The notes beneath the pieces are model-generated. The model had not been told where the DNA came from. It saw only the letters and a program-made list of their open reading frames with translations, and made no database searches. A program made the position numbers and the translations under genes. Of a DNA stretch of 64,000 bases, positions 47,327 to 58,726 are shown in pieces. Position 1 is the stretch's first letter; each line of letters begins with the position of its first letter. The stretch is from Aquanectria penicillioides (lineage: Eukaryota > Ascomycota > Sordariomycetes > Hypocreales > Nectriaceae): NCBI GenBank assembly GCA_003415625.1, contig PYIU01000002.1, positions 1,674,001-1,738,000 of the forward strand, in the 5' to 3' direction.

Positions 47327-50300
47327 CGCATCATGGAAGTTTCTATAAAAAAAAAGATTATCAAGCCAAGATCTGGTAGACCCAACCTTACCATCTGTCA
47401 GCGGAGCTGATCTCCCGCCTCACTGGAGACGCGAGACGATCCGATGTGGGCGATCGGCAGTACGTCATAGCCGGGTTGTGGGTTCGGGGCGGGGCGGAGC
47501 AAATACCATGGGGACCGATGGAGGTCCGATGAGCCGTCGAATGAACGGGCGCCTGGGCACCACGCCGGCTCATGGAAGTTTATGGCAGGGGACCAAATAC
47601 CTACAAGAGGCCTGGGCTCTCGGCCGTATGCATCATCGGTTTCCCACCTGTCGACAAGGGAGTCAGGCCGTGGGAGTCACGTTGGTTAACTTCACCCGGG
47701 CGTTCGACGCTCGGGTCAGCATGGGAGACGTCTCTCACCATTGGTTTTGGGGCGGGGCATCGGATGGCGGCGCTTGACCTGAATAGCATGACCCTGTCCT
47801 CGTTGTGGAAGCCTGGCACACCTTCTTCGCTCCGGGGCTTCCTAGGGTACCTGCAGGGCGATAAACTTGGGGTATTCATAGATTTGGGCTTGGTGCCATT
47901 GTCCCCTTCTAGATTTCGATGATGCTGGGTCGTCGCCTCCCTCCCTCCTCGCGCACAGGCGTGAGATACATTTATGAGGCAGGGCCCATGATGGCGTAGG
48001 AGGCACGGCTCACCTGACCCACGGTCACGGCACACTCTCGGGGCATCAGGTGGCCCAGAGACACGGTGGTGGGATGGAATCTAAATCGGTCGGTGACATA
48101 GATTCAGGCGCGCGACGGATCTCCTCTGAACGGACAAAGCCAGCCCTCCCTTTGGATGAATGACGAGCGCGTCGACGGTCGACTTAGACCCGATCAGGCC
48201 GTCGAAAACGGTCGGCGCGTCTCGCTCCGGAAATGGGAGCGCGCAGAAGGGTAGGCTGGGAGGGAGGGAGGGAGGGAGATGATAGAGATAGGCTGCTTGG
48301 CCTTTGGCTGGTTCATTTGCCTATCCAGAATAAGGTGGGCGTGTGGTTCATGTCATGCCCCATGCCATGCCATGCCTTGCCTTGCGTCGGTACCCCATGT
48401 CAGGCCAGACCCGGCCAGTCCATCCCATCCCATCCGGCCTGGGGGAACCAGATAGATACCAGTAGAGAGACAACACAACCCATCGCGGTCACGCCCTCTT
48501 CCAGGCTCTTCCACTTGGAACTATCCCCCGCCCGCTGAGGAGCACCCGAGGCGTGTTATGTCCCCGAGGCGATGGGAGCTGACTTGGTTGCCGGGCTCAG
48601 GCTTTCCCATGCGCCCTTGTCGCCTGCGCCTGTCTTACTTCGTCCTCCTTCTCATCATCGAGATACCTGCCACCCAACACCCAACACCCAACAAGCGACT
48701 TACAAAGCCTAACAAACCTACCGCAAACTGAGCCACGGACATCCTTGTTTCGCCTGGAACGAACTTGAGCCGTTTTCTGGGCCCTGTTTTTGGCTCGAGG
48801 TGCCTGACATGATGAGGTGGCCGGGCTGGGCTTGGCTGCTGGATTACTGGCCCGGGCAGCGCAGATCCGGCTCTTCTCCTCTATTCTATCCATCCATCAG
48901 TACCCAACCGTGCTTTTTTTTTTCATCGTGCTTGTTGCATCTCATGCTGGGATGGACGGGGTGGAAGAAGTAAATAGCAGCAGTCTTCCGAGTGGCGGAT
49001 AACTGATGTCACTTGTGTCGTCGCTTTGCGCGATATCCCCCCGCTTCACCAATGCCTCATGCCCTCATGCCCTCATGCTTCATGTCCAGTCATCATGGCC
49101 AAGGGACCGTAGTCCGCTGAGGTATCCGCTGAGGTACCGCTGTTATCGACTGGCTAGCCCGCCGCGCCTTATCGCTCCACGCACGCCCCCTCCTCCTCCC
49201 GTGCTCTCCCCTCAGCCGGCCCCAATACCCCCACTGTAACACCTCATTCACAGCACCGAGCCACCTAGCCGCTAGCGTCATCCAAGGCCGCTCCAGCGCA
49301 TGTGCTCCCCTGCTGCTGCTGCCCGAGTCCCTTGTAAGTCTATCGGAAGTACTAAGTACCCCCAAACCCGCCCCCCGTAGCACCGTAGCGCTGCCTCCCC
49401 GGAAACCCGCTTCGTCACTCGCCGCCCAGACATTGTCCACGTAGAAAGAAGCCCGGATTCCAGCTCTCCCCTCGCTTCCCTCCAGTCAGACTCCATAGCT
49501 CCAAGGCATGCTCCCTCCCGAGCAAGAGACCAGGGTACCAGAGCAGGATGGGACAGGGTAATTACCTCAATGGATCCGTAGAGAGGTGCCTTCGAGCACC
49601 CCCGGGCTCCCCCCCCCCAAGCCCCAGGTACCTACATCTACATCATCGCATCCCGCGCAGTGCTCCGGGCTAGTAATGTCCACTGTCCCCCTCCAGCCCT
49701 CAACACTGGGATCCCATTGCTCTTCACCATCACTCAGACTGCGCACGACTCTACGATATCAGCTCCAAACCAACGTCTTTCACTCTCTATCTGTATCCAC
49801 TTGCTTGTTCTTTCCTTCTTCCAACTTCAATAGACTCTCTGCGACGAAGCTGGCTGCGCCGCTCCCAATCACGAAACCACCCCGCTCCTTCATAGCCGCC
49901 GACCGGTACCTCCCACCTCTCTGCTAATCAGCGTCACTATAACCCCTCGGTCCCTCGTGTGAACCCTCCCGTCCTGTCCCTATCTATCGGTCTGCCGTCA
50001 AGACCACGCACGACTCGACGCGACACGCAATAATCTCTCTTTGCGTCACTTCGACTCCTCGGCCTGACGCATCTTCTTTTCCTTTCCATTTTCGTTTTTC
50101 CCCTCTTATTTTAATACCGCTCCTACGTTCTGCGGAAACGCGAACGTTTCTAGGGGTAGGAAACTGCTCCGAACTACCGCCCAAGCCAGCTGAATGCCCT
50201 GTACGTTGTACCTCTTCCTCTAATCTTCGCCCCTCCACCCTCCACCCTCCGCCCGCTCCCGCGCCGGTCCCTCATCCTCCTCCGGACCATCAGCGCGACG

Positions 50301-50343
50301 CGCCCCCCTCCCCAGCAAAGCAACGAACAAAGGGGAGCTGACC
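47327..50343. other. 3 kb spacer / promoter of BCAS3-like gene
   Basis: No supported gene. It contains a GGGA repeat near 48258-48280, CCATG/CCTTG pentamer repeats near 48358-48385 and an A/T run near 48915. The last ~800 bp are pyrimidine-rich and probably hold the promoter and leader of the 50344 gene. Confidence 0.5.
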
Positions 50344-53300
50344 ATGACTGTTCGACCAGCCTCCAAGAAGGACAGGAAGCATGCCAAAGAACATGGCGGC
50401 ATTGCCGCCGCCGTGACAAAGCAAACAGCTGGCAAGTTCGCGTGAGTACTTCCCCTCGCGGCCTCGCCGCATGACTCTTATCCACCCTAGCACAGCGACT
50501 GAACCACCCCGGGCCATCACAGAAGCTCCAACGCGAACTCGAATAACAATAATACAAACACCAACGCCGGCGCGGGCGGCAGCGGCAGCGGCACCAATAG
50601 CGCCAACACAAAGAGCCCTGCTACGTCTGCCTCGTCATCACCGCCGGCCGACACCCCAGAGATCGAACCGACTGCTGCCCCCGACAATGTCAACCCCGCC
50701 GTCTCGCCAATGCTGGATGCTCTGTCCACCACCCCGGTATCTGCGAGCACGGCTCCGAGCATGAACAACGACTGGGCACGAAACGGCCTGGCCGGCTCGC
50801 CGGGAAACCTCATCAGCTTGATGGGTGAATCACCACCAACCCAACCGTCCTCCTACGAGGACCCAAGTCGTCTGCATCACGGATGGGCCTCCAACAGGCC
50901 ATACATGAGCCCCTCACCGGCCTCGTTCTCTCCGCCCTCCAACATTCGGCGGCCTCTAAGCTTCCAGATGGAGGCTCAATATCAATCCCCCGAAACTCCA
51001 CCGCAACTCCCAACCGCCGTTTACCGTCGTGGTTCGGTGAACTCGCCTTTCCCCAGTTCGCGGATGGGATCCCACCTGCCACTCCCCCATCAGCCACAGC
51101 CACACTTTTATGGCGTCCCGGATATCGATCTCAACATGACATCCAAATCTGGCATGAAGGCTGGCGAACGAGGCTATTTTTTCGGCTTTGACAAGCTTCC
51201 AGAGTGTCGTGGCTTCCCTGGCGGCCCAGGAAACGTTGTCATCGCAGGGTACGAAGGCGGATTAGATGTGTACGCCGTGGGCAAGAGAGGACTAGAGCCC
51301 GTCGGCAGTCTAAAAGGTCTAAGAGGAGGTGTACATCACGCCAAGATCCTTCCATGGACCATCGATGGCGATCAGGAATCTCTCTTCCCTCTTGTGGCAG
51401 TCGTCTTACACGGGCCCGTGCTGCCCTCCGGGCCAGGACCTCAAGACCATGGTACAAGCGCCAGGCTTGACGGTGCCGCCAGCCCTCGATCCGTTCTCAC
51501 ACATCAAGACGGCTTCCAAGGGCGAAGCTCACCCATCGATTCTTATCAGACATCGGTGGAAATCTACTCCCTCAAGACGAACCAGCCAGTAGATGTCCTC
51601 CTCCAAGCTCCCAAGATCCCGATCAACCCCGAGATTTCCGTCACAAACCCGATTTTCCGCCCTCCCCAACCCAGCGGTGCATTCACCATCAAGGCAGATG
51701 CCGGCACACTTGTCGTATGCTCGGGACTCACTGGTGAATGCTGGGTTTACCTCCAGCTCCTAGAGGACCAAAACGGCCATCTCTTTACTTGCGTTGGCAA
51801 GCTGTGGACTAGCCTTCAACAGAGCTACCGCGGTGAGGTGCCTGAGGAGGCCGATAAGGCGCGCGCCTCTCCTGCTCCAACTCGACCGAATCCACAAAGC
51901 CCCATCATCGCCCTCAACGGACGGTGGATTGCGTACTGCCCTTCGACGCCGTCATCCCAGATATCTCTAAGAGCCCATGTGCCTCTGCCTATTCTTGGCA
52001 AGGCCCCCGGCCTCTCCAGCATCACGCCTCCGCAGTTGCCTCAGAACTCTGCATCCGTCGACCTCCCGATCTCGGACAGCGTTGTCAATAAGATCATGCG
52101 AGAGACGACGCAGGAACTGATTCAAGGTGCCAGGTGGGTTGGCCAGCAAGGCTTGCAGGCCTGGAACTCGTACTGGAATAAGTCATCCAGCCCTCAATCC
52201 CAGCCTCAACAGGCACTCTCGCCCCCTCAGCATTGGGCAGGCACCCGGGCTCCTCATGGCGATCCAAGCCAGTTCCCTCCTACACATGGGTCATCTGGTC
52301 AAGCCGTAGCTAAGGAGCCCGGTCTGGTTTCAATCGTAGATGCCGAGTCTCTCACTTCTTCGTCTTCGATTCACCCATTGACGACTTTTGCGACGCCACT
52401 GGGGTGCAGCTTCCTTGCCTTCTCTCCATCTTCTCTATCTTTGTTCACTGCTAGCAGCAAAGGAGATGTCCAGACGGTCTGGGACTTGTTCCGCATCCAA
52501 TACACCAAATCATCGCCGCTGCAGACAACGGTCATCCCCAACGTTAGCACTGGCCCTATGGTTCGCCAGATTGCTCAATTCTCGCGAATGACTGTCGCAC
52601 GCATCGTCGATGTTGCTTGGACTGAGGGCAAGGGCGAGCGGGTTGCAATGGTGACGGAGCGAGGCACTGTCCATCTCCTTGATATGCCATCAAGCGCATT
52701 CATTTGGCCAGCGCCACGCCGTCGCAAGGCTGTTCAGGAAAGCGGAACCGCTACCCCGGAGCAGTCCAGCTCCGCAGTCTCCATTGCTTCCGGGGCTTTT
52801 GGTGCAGCATACCACGCCGCGAAGCCGTTCGTGACACGGCCTCGCCGCAGCAGCGCCAATATCCCAGGTGTGACAGGAAACAAGCTCAAGGACTCGGCGG
52901 CTATGGGCGGTCGTGTCATTGCTGCCAGCATTAGCTCCTCCCTCGGTAAAACAGGATCAGCTATAAACCAGCTCAGACACACCGGCGAGAACCGTGTCTC
53001 GTTGCCGCCTAGTTCCGCTTTACCGTCGGCTTCTTGTGCGACTTGGATCAAGACCCGGAGACATCACGCGCTATTTGTAGTTGGTGACGGTCTTGTGCGA
53101 ACCTTCTCCTGCAAGACTCGTCGCTCGTCAGTCCAATCTGGTAGACGGGTAACACGGGCGAGCAGATACCAGGATTACAATGTGCCGGCCTTGCCCAACG
53201 ACCTTGTGGCCCCTGCCGTGCGGCAGATGATGGATCTAGGTGCTCAGGAGGAGATTCTTGACCTGTCGGATCGTGACATGGATGCAGGAAACACACTCAC

Positions 53301-53838
53301 TCTCAACGCCCGTCCTCGCATTGCCATGGTCGAGCAAACAATGGAGTCCTCGATCCCCCAGGCCGAGATAGAGTCGAGTGCCCCGTATCAACCGTTCCAC
53401 ACTGACCGGCGGGTAACTCTATGTGAATACAGCCGGGGCACAGCGGCTCAGCTAGAGGTGGTATCGGCTATTCTGACTGACACGAGCTTGGAAGATGAGG
53501 ACCCATCAAAGAAGAAGAAGAAGAGGAAGGGGCAACCCACAGGAACTAGCACCTCTCGCGAGACATCGAGCACGGGGGCTTGGGCATTCGGACAGGAGAT
53601 TCCCGTTGTGCGGCTAGATATTGGACTACCACCAGTGGCCGAGGAGGATTACGGCGGCCCCGACGATCATGTCGCACTCCCCCAGTCGGCCATGGAGCGC
53701 GTAATGCAGTATGGGGATGAGGAGCAGATCGTGGTGACTACGCGAAGACGACGAGGGGCTCACGGAAACGGACCAGGCGAGGATGGATTTTTCGAGGATG
53801 ACTGTGAGGTTCTCGACTTCGCCGATCAGCGGGTGTAA
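50344..53838 (+). CDS. BCAS3-domain beta-propeller protein
   Basis: Two exons (50344-50441 and 50523-53838) give 1137 residues. The start MTVRPASKKDRKHAKEHGGI is followed by an Asn/Gly/Ser-rich linker beginning right at the splice. A WD40-like propeller begins near residue 245 (GYFFGFDKLPECRGFPGGPG, VVIAGYEGGLDVYAVG) and continues through PLTTFATPLGCSFLAFSPSS, TASSKGDVQTVWDLFRI and ERVAMVTERGTVHLLDM. The BCAS3 domain is the later part (about 650-900). Animal BCAS3 with PHAF1 binds phosphoinositides at the phagophore, and fungal members resemble Atg18-type propellers; an autophagy link here is inference. The C-terminal region has a KKKKKRKG basic patch and an acidic end. Confidence 0.85.
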
Positions 53839-54363
53839 TGGGCGAATGGAAGGATGAGGCGCTTGTATGGGACTTGGGATGTTGTGCTGCTTGGCTTCAC
53901 TCTCCTCTCTGGACTAACAAGGAAATTGTTTTCCGCTTGGTTGCTCGGGATTCGTGCTCAACACATCTGAGCAAGGTTTTTGTGGTTCATACGAAGCACG
54001 GATGGCTTGGTTCATGTTCATTGCTCGAGCCTAGGTCCCGTTGGAGTTGTCTGATTGTGGTCTGTTGGACACGTTGCTTGTACGGGGAGATGAGATGCAC
54101 TCTTTAGGACAGCATTGGTTTGACTGGCCCGAAGGCCTCATTAAATATAGAAACAGATTAGATACCCATTTCTCTGTAACCAGCTCTTTTGAATGTGCCA
54201 AGTGCCGTAGCGCAGGACGAAGTGTCTGTTACCCATACACCAGTCCAACGAGGGTCCGAGGCTTGATTACTCGACGGGACTTCCTGGATTGAGCATGTGC
54301 CAGGGCCGCAACAAATGGATAATTACACGGTATATCTACCCGACGACGGAGACGGAGATGCCC
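53839..54363. other. Convergent spacer BCAS3-like / DPM2
   Basis: A 525-bp interval of presumptive 3' UTRs. No gene seen. Confidence 0.4.
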
Positions 54364-54912
54364 CTAGTTCTTCTTCTTGGCGGCAGCCTTGGCCTTGGCG
54401 GCCTTCTTTCTGTTGCTTCGGATCATGACCATGCCGAGGAAGGAGCCAACAACAGCGGAGCCCAGGAGAATGATGATGACGGGGATGCGGATAGCCCAGA
54501 CGCGGGGAGGGAAGAAGTTCTGGAGAGGATGGTCGTTGTCGACAAAGGGCTGAACAGCAGGAGGTTAGTCGTGAGAAGACGGAGGGATGGTTGGTGGTTG
54601 CGCGCAAAGCGAGCTCCAGCGAGGGTTGGTCGCGAGAACGAGGCCGAAGGGAGGCAATGCCAACGTACCATAAGAAGGGTCCAGATGGTGTAGTAGAGGA
54701 AGACGACAGAAGCGGCCACGAGCATGGCGAGGCCGACGATTTTGTCCAACTGCAGCAGCATGGTTAGTCAGTCAGGGCAACATTGACACTGGAGGGGCTG
54801 TGGAAGACGGCGCGGGGAGGAGGAAGACCAAGTTGGTTGGTTCAGGGGAGGGAGAGGGGACTGGATAAATTGGCAGTAAAAAGGAGCGAAGGGAGAAGAA
54901 ATTGGTTACCAT
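54364..54912 (-). CDS. DPM2: Dpm2, regulatory subunit of dolichol-phosphate-mannose synthase
   Basis: Three exons are proposed: ATG alone (54912-54910), 54749-54669 and 54549-54364, giving 89 residues. The sequence LDKIVGLAMLVAASVVFLYY forms helix 1; then TIWTLLM/PFVDNDHPLQNFFPP links to helix 2, RIPVIIILLGSAVVGSFLGM, and a lysine-rich cytosolic tail (KKAAKAKAAAKKKN). Dpm2 is an ER membrane protein that stabilises the catalytic subunit making dolichol-phosphate mannose for N-glycans, GPI anchors and O-mannose. The start is uncertain. The single-codon first exon gives the usual MLDK start and uses a good acceptor (CTGCTGCAG). An ATG at 54761 would instead give MLLQLDK without the first intron. 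Confidence 0.92.
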
Positions 54913-55507
54913 TGTCAAGGAAGCGCGAGGCGGGCGGGCGTGTGCGAGCGACGAAGAGAAGCCGAAGCGTAAAGGAGTGTGATGAGGTTGATGATGGGTT
55001 GATGTTTCGACGGCGGTACAAAAGCTCAGGTACCCTCCAACCTGTCCAAAATTACCAGAACGCGGTTTCAGCTCAGGAGGTGATACGTGTAGGTACCCGT
55101 AGACAGGTCGGTGCATGCGCGCGTGGGCCACCCGCAGAAGCAGCACTCGCCACATGTTTGCGCCACATTATTCCCTGCAGCCTGTGGCGTTCAGCTGGGA
55201 CTTGCCTCTATAACGACTGAGATACCAGTACGGGAGTATCTAACGCAACGGGAGCGTGTGTTACATACCTAGGTAGGTAGTAGGTGGTAGCGCTGGCGCT
55301 CAGCGGACTCGCTGGCCCGTGCACCCAACTTTTTTTTTCCCTTTCCTGTCGCCTGCATGCCTGGTCGCGACAAGCAGTCTTTCCTAGCCTCAAACCTAAC
55401 AATCCTGCGACGACGACGGGCGAGGATGGTTTTGCCTGCCTCCACGAAGACATAACCACTCCAACCGTCATCGCTTCCACGACCCCAACGCCCCGTCCAA
55501 AGTTGCA
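54913..55507. promoter_or_regulatory. Bidirectional promoter DPM2 / CWC22
   Basis: A 595-bp divergent promoter. A short CCTAGGTAGGTAG-type repeat lies near 55267-55280 and a T9 run near 55329. No specific site was assigned. Confidence 0.4.
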
Positions 55508-58091
55508 ATGATGGCGTCGGCCGAGGTCGACATCCCCCGTCGCGACCGCGATCGCGGCACCCAGCGCGACGGTGACTCCTATCGCCCCGCGAGGGCACCG
55601 CACTCCCGCTCGCGATCGCCTCCTCCTGCCGCCCCCGTCCGCACCGAGGAGGAGAAGCAGGCCGCTGCGAAGGCCGAGTACGAGAAGCTGTTGACTATGC
55701 GATCCGGTGGCACTTACATCCCGCCCGCCCGACTGCGTGCCCTCCAGGCCCAGATCACCGACAAGACCAGCAAGGAGTACCAGCGCATGGCCTGGGAGGC
55801 CCTCAAGAAGAGTATCAATGGTCTGATCAACAAGGTCAACACCGCAAACATCAAGCACATCGTCCCGGAGCTGTTTGGCGAGAACCTCGTCCGCGGCCGT
55901 GGCCTGTTCTGCCGCTCCATCATGAAGGCCCAAGCAGCCAGTTTGCCATTCACCCCCATCTACGCTGCCATGGCCGCCATCGTCAACACCAAACTGCCCC
56001 AGGTTGGAGAGCTGTTGATCAAGCGATTGGTCATGCAATTCCGCAAGGGCTTCAAGCGAAACGACAAGGCCGTGTGCCTCTCCTCGACGACCTTCCTTGC
56101 CCACCTCATCAACCAGCAGGTGCAGTACGAGATGCTGGCCGGCCAGATCCTGCTCCTGCTTCTGCACAAGCCGACCGATGATAGTGTCGAAATTGCCGTT
56201 GGATTCTGCCGCGAGGTTGGTCAGTATTTGGAGGATATGCAGCCATCCATCTCCATGGCTGTCTTCGACCAGTTCCGAAACATCCTCCACGAGGCCGACA
56301 TCGATAAGAGAACGCAGTACATGATTGAGGTTCTGTTCCAGGTGCGCAAGGACAAGTTCAAGGACAACCCAGCCGTCAAGGAGGAGCTGGATCTCGTGGA
56401 GGAGGAGGACCAGATCACCCACAAGGTCGAGCTCGACGGCGAAATCGATGTGCAGGACGGCTTGAACATTTTCAAGTTCGATGCCAACTGGGAAGACAAC
56501 GAGGAGGCCTATAAGAAGCTCAAGGCCGAGATTCTAGGCGAGGGCAGCGACTACGATGACGACGACGACGATGAATACGAGAGCTCCGACGAGGAGGAGG
56601 AAGACCAGGAAACCAAGGCCATGGAGATCAAAGACCAGTCCAATGCCGACTTGGTCAACCTACGAAGGACTATTTACCTCACCATCATGTCCAGCGCCGA
56701 CCCCGAGGAAGCTGTGCACAAGTTGATGAAGATTAACCTCCCAGCCGGCCAGGAACCCGAGCTGCCCTCGATGATTGTCGAGTGTTGCTCACAGGAGAAG
56801 ACATACACCAAGTTCTTTGGGTTGATCGGCGAGCGATTCTCCAAGATCAACCGCCTGTGGTGCGACCTCTTTGAGCAGGCTTTTGCCAAGTACTACGAGA
56901 CCATCCACCGTTACGAGAACAATAAGCTGCGCAACATTGCCATGCTGTTCGGTCACATGTTCGCGTCCGACGCTCTCGGCTGGCACTGCCTCTCCGTGAT
57001 CCATCTCAACGAAGACGAGACCACATCGAGCAGCCGTATCTTCATCAAGATTTTGTTCCAGAACATTGCTGAGGAGCTTGGCATGCCCAAGCTGAGGACC
57101 CGAATGACGGATGAGACACTCCGACCGAACCTCGAGGGCCTATTCCCAAAGGACAACCCCCGCAACATCCGATTCTCCATCAATTACTTCACCAGTATTG
57201 GCATGGGTGCCCTTACCGAGGAGATGCGAGAGTATCTTCAAAACATGCCCAAGCCTGCACTTCCCGCTCCCCCGGCTGCCGATTCCGACTCCGATTCGGT
57301 CTCGAGCTACTCGTCTTACACAGGGTCATCGTACTCATCGCGGTCACGATCAAGGTCTCCCCGACGGGCTGGTGACCGTGGCCGATCCCTCTCCCGAACT
57401 CCGTCCCGAAGGGGCGAGCACGATCTTATAGCTCGTCACGTTCGAGGTCATACTCCAGATCCGTCTCAGCGCGTGGACGTGAACGAAGCCAGGGATCATA
57501 CTCGGCTAGCCCTCGACGGGACCGTCAACGCAGCGTTGGGAGCCGTTCAAGGTCTCCAGCGCCTCGGGCGGACGCGGACGGGCGCGCAGCGGCTCGTATT
57601 CTTCTCGGAGTCGATCGCGCACCCCTCCACCTCGGCGGGGCCGCGCTCGAAGTGCCTCTTATGATTCCCAGAGCCGATCGCCCTCGCCAGCTCCCAAGGA
57701 CAGGCGAGCACGATCACGAAGCGGCTCTTATGATTCCCGGAGTCGATCTCCTGCTGCGAGGGGACGCGCCAAGTCTCCGGCTGGACCTGCTCAGCGCGGA
57801 CGACCCGCTGGACGCCCTGGCCCAGGTTCATACCGCCGCAACAGCTCTTCGGTCAGCAACGGAGCTCGGGGCAAGCCCAAACAATACAGTCGATCGCCCT
57901 CCTATGATTCGCGATCTCCGCCACCAGCCCGAAACGGCGGACGGAGAGACTCATATTCGAGGTCGAGAACCCCTTCCAATCATGGAGATGGGAAGAGGTC
58001 TCCCAGCCCGGTGCCGGGGAAGAGAAGACGGTACAGCGACAGCGTGTCGCGGTCACCCCCACCAGTGAAGCGTGGTCGCCGTGGAAGCTGA
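55508..58091 (+). CDS. CWC22: Pre-mRNA splicing factor Cwc22 (RS tail frameshifted)
   Basis: A single-exon gene starting MMASAEVDIPRRDRDRG. An N-terminal RS-like segment precedes the MIF4G domain (about 70-265: GGTYIPPARLRALQAQITD, NIKHIVPELFGENLVRGRGL). An acidic linker (about 350-370, DDDDDDEYESSDEEEE) leads to the MA3 domain (about 390-500). Cwc22 is an essential spliceosome component that places eIF4AIII for the exon junction complex. The C-terminal RS domain appears in three frames. The first is good to SRTPSRRG, the second runs 57415-57567 (RSYSSSRSRSYSRS), and the third runs 57567-58091 and ends KRGRRGS, stop. Each switch fits one missing G, at GGGG (57411-57414) and GGG (57566-57568). 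As assembled, the first frame would end at 57664 with a non-RS tail. Confidence 0.9.
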
Positions 58092-58522
58092 GTAGCCCGG
58101 CAAATGTGATGAGAGGGGAAGAGAAGAGCCATGGCATGGTATGGCATGCAAAAGGAAGAAGAAGAAAGGCATTTATCTCTACCAAGATTGGGTCTGTTGG
58201 GCGGTTGGTGGGAATTTGTAATATCAGCGAGGACTCTAGCAAGAAGAAAACAAATCACAAGGTATTGAGGCCCATTTGATTGAGACGATCAATCGCGGTG
58301 AAATGCTTCTGGTTGTCCGTGGAATGTCTATGCCCTTTCTCAGTCGAGCGCGTCATGACGCTGGAGATTGAGAATGTTCAATCATGACACTTATTACTGA
58401 CGGCCGTCGTCAGTTCCATTCCCAGAATGAAGAACATGGTGGGTGGTCTCAGTGCTAGTGGTAGGTGACGGACTCTGCGCCCCTTATAGACGCAAGCTGC
58501 AAACCCGCCGACACCGCAACAA
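58092..58522. other. Spacer CWC22 / initiator tRNA-Met
   Basis: A 431-bp spacer. A TTATAG element lies at 58484-58489, about 35-40 bp before the tRNA, where upstream TATA-like elements sometimes aid polymerase III (TFIIIB) placement. Confidence 0.35.
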
Positions 58523-58529
58523 AGCAATT

Positions 58530-58540
58530 TGGCGCAGTGG
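58530..58540 (+). promoter_or_regulatory. Pol III A box
   Basis: TGGCGCAGTGG within the D arm matches the A-box consensus TRGCNNAGYGG. Confidence 0.85.
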
Positions 58541-58547
58541 AAGCGCG

Positions 58548-58600
58548 GTAAGTTTCTCTGGCTCAGCTTCGAATTGAATATTCACGCTAACTTGTCCCAG
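58548..58600 (+). other. Intron 1 of tRNA-iMet, spliceosomal type
   Basis: 53 nt, beginning GTAAGTTT and ending TTGTCCCAG, with CTAAC (58587-58591) 10 nt before the 3' end. Size, donor, branch site and acceptor match the protein-gene introns of this window. Confidence 0.85.
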
Positions 58601-58620
58601 CCGGGCTCATAACCCGGAGG

Positions 58621-58676
58621 GTAAGCCTCACCTTCGACTCCAGCCTAGGGAGCGTCGGCTAACAAGCAAAAATCAG
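58621..58676 (+). other. Intron 2 of tRNA-iMet, spliceosomal type
   Basis: 56 nt, beginning GTAAGCCT and ending AAAAATCAG, with CTAAC (58659-58663) near the 3' end. It lies in the variable loop. It is not similar to intron 1 beyond the splice signals. Confidence 0.85.
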
Positions 58677-58681
58677 TCGCA

Positions 58682-58692
58682 CGATCGAAACG
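58682..58692 (+). promoter_or_regulatory. Pol III B box
   Basis: CGATCGAAACG in the T arm is the initiator-type B box. The two introns move it about 140 bp away from the A box, against roughly 30-40 bp in an intronless tRNA gene. Confidence 0.75.
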
Positions 58693-58713
58693 TGCAATTG
58701 CTACCAATCCTTC

Positions 58714-58726
58714 TTTTTTTTTTTTT
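58714..58726 (+). terminator. Pol III T13 terminator
   Basis: An uninterrupted run of 13 T starting 10 nt after the tRNA 3' end, a strong polymerase III termination signal. Confidence 0.85.

Larger units (their letters stand above)
58523..58703 (+). tRNA. Initiator tRNA-Met (CAT) interrupted by two spliceosomal-type introns
   Basis: Three segments, 58523-58547, 58601-58620 and 58677-58703, join to 72 nt, the exact length of yeast initiator tRNA-Met. The acceptor strands AGCAATT and AATTGCT pair 7/7, with the initiator hallmark A1:U72 and discriminator A. D arm: GCGC-AGTGGAA-GCGC. Anticodon arm: CCGGG-CTCATAA-CCCGG with anticodon CAT and the GGG/CCC pairs typical of initiators. T arm: GCACG-ATCGAAA-CGTGC, whose A54 and A60 are also initiator hallmarks. 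All four stems pair perfectly across the interruptions. The breaks fall between nucleotides 26/27 and 46/47, not at 37/38 where tRNA introns are cut by the Sen endonuclease. It supplies the start methionine of translation. Identity is near certain; the splicing mechanism is inferred from sequence. Confidence 0.95.

Noticed and set aside
55208..56422. 404-codon minus-strand frame rich in Leu, Val and Asp
   Set aside because: It is antisense to the CWC22 coding region and only reflects codon bias there.
58548..58676. Alternative that the tRNA interruptions are ordinary tRNA introns or a tRNA-derived SINE
   Set aside because: Neither lies at 37/38, no bulge-helix-bulge can form at their ends, and all tRNA parts occur once in order with perfect stem pairing.
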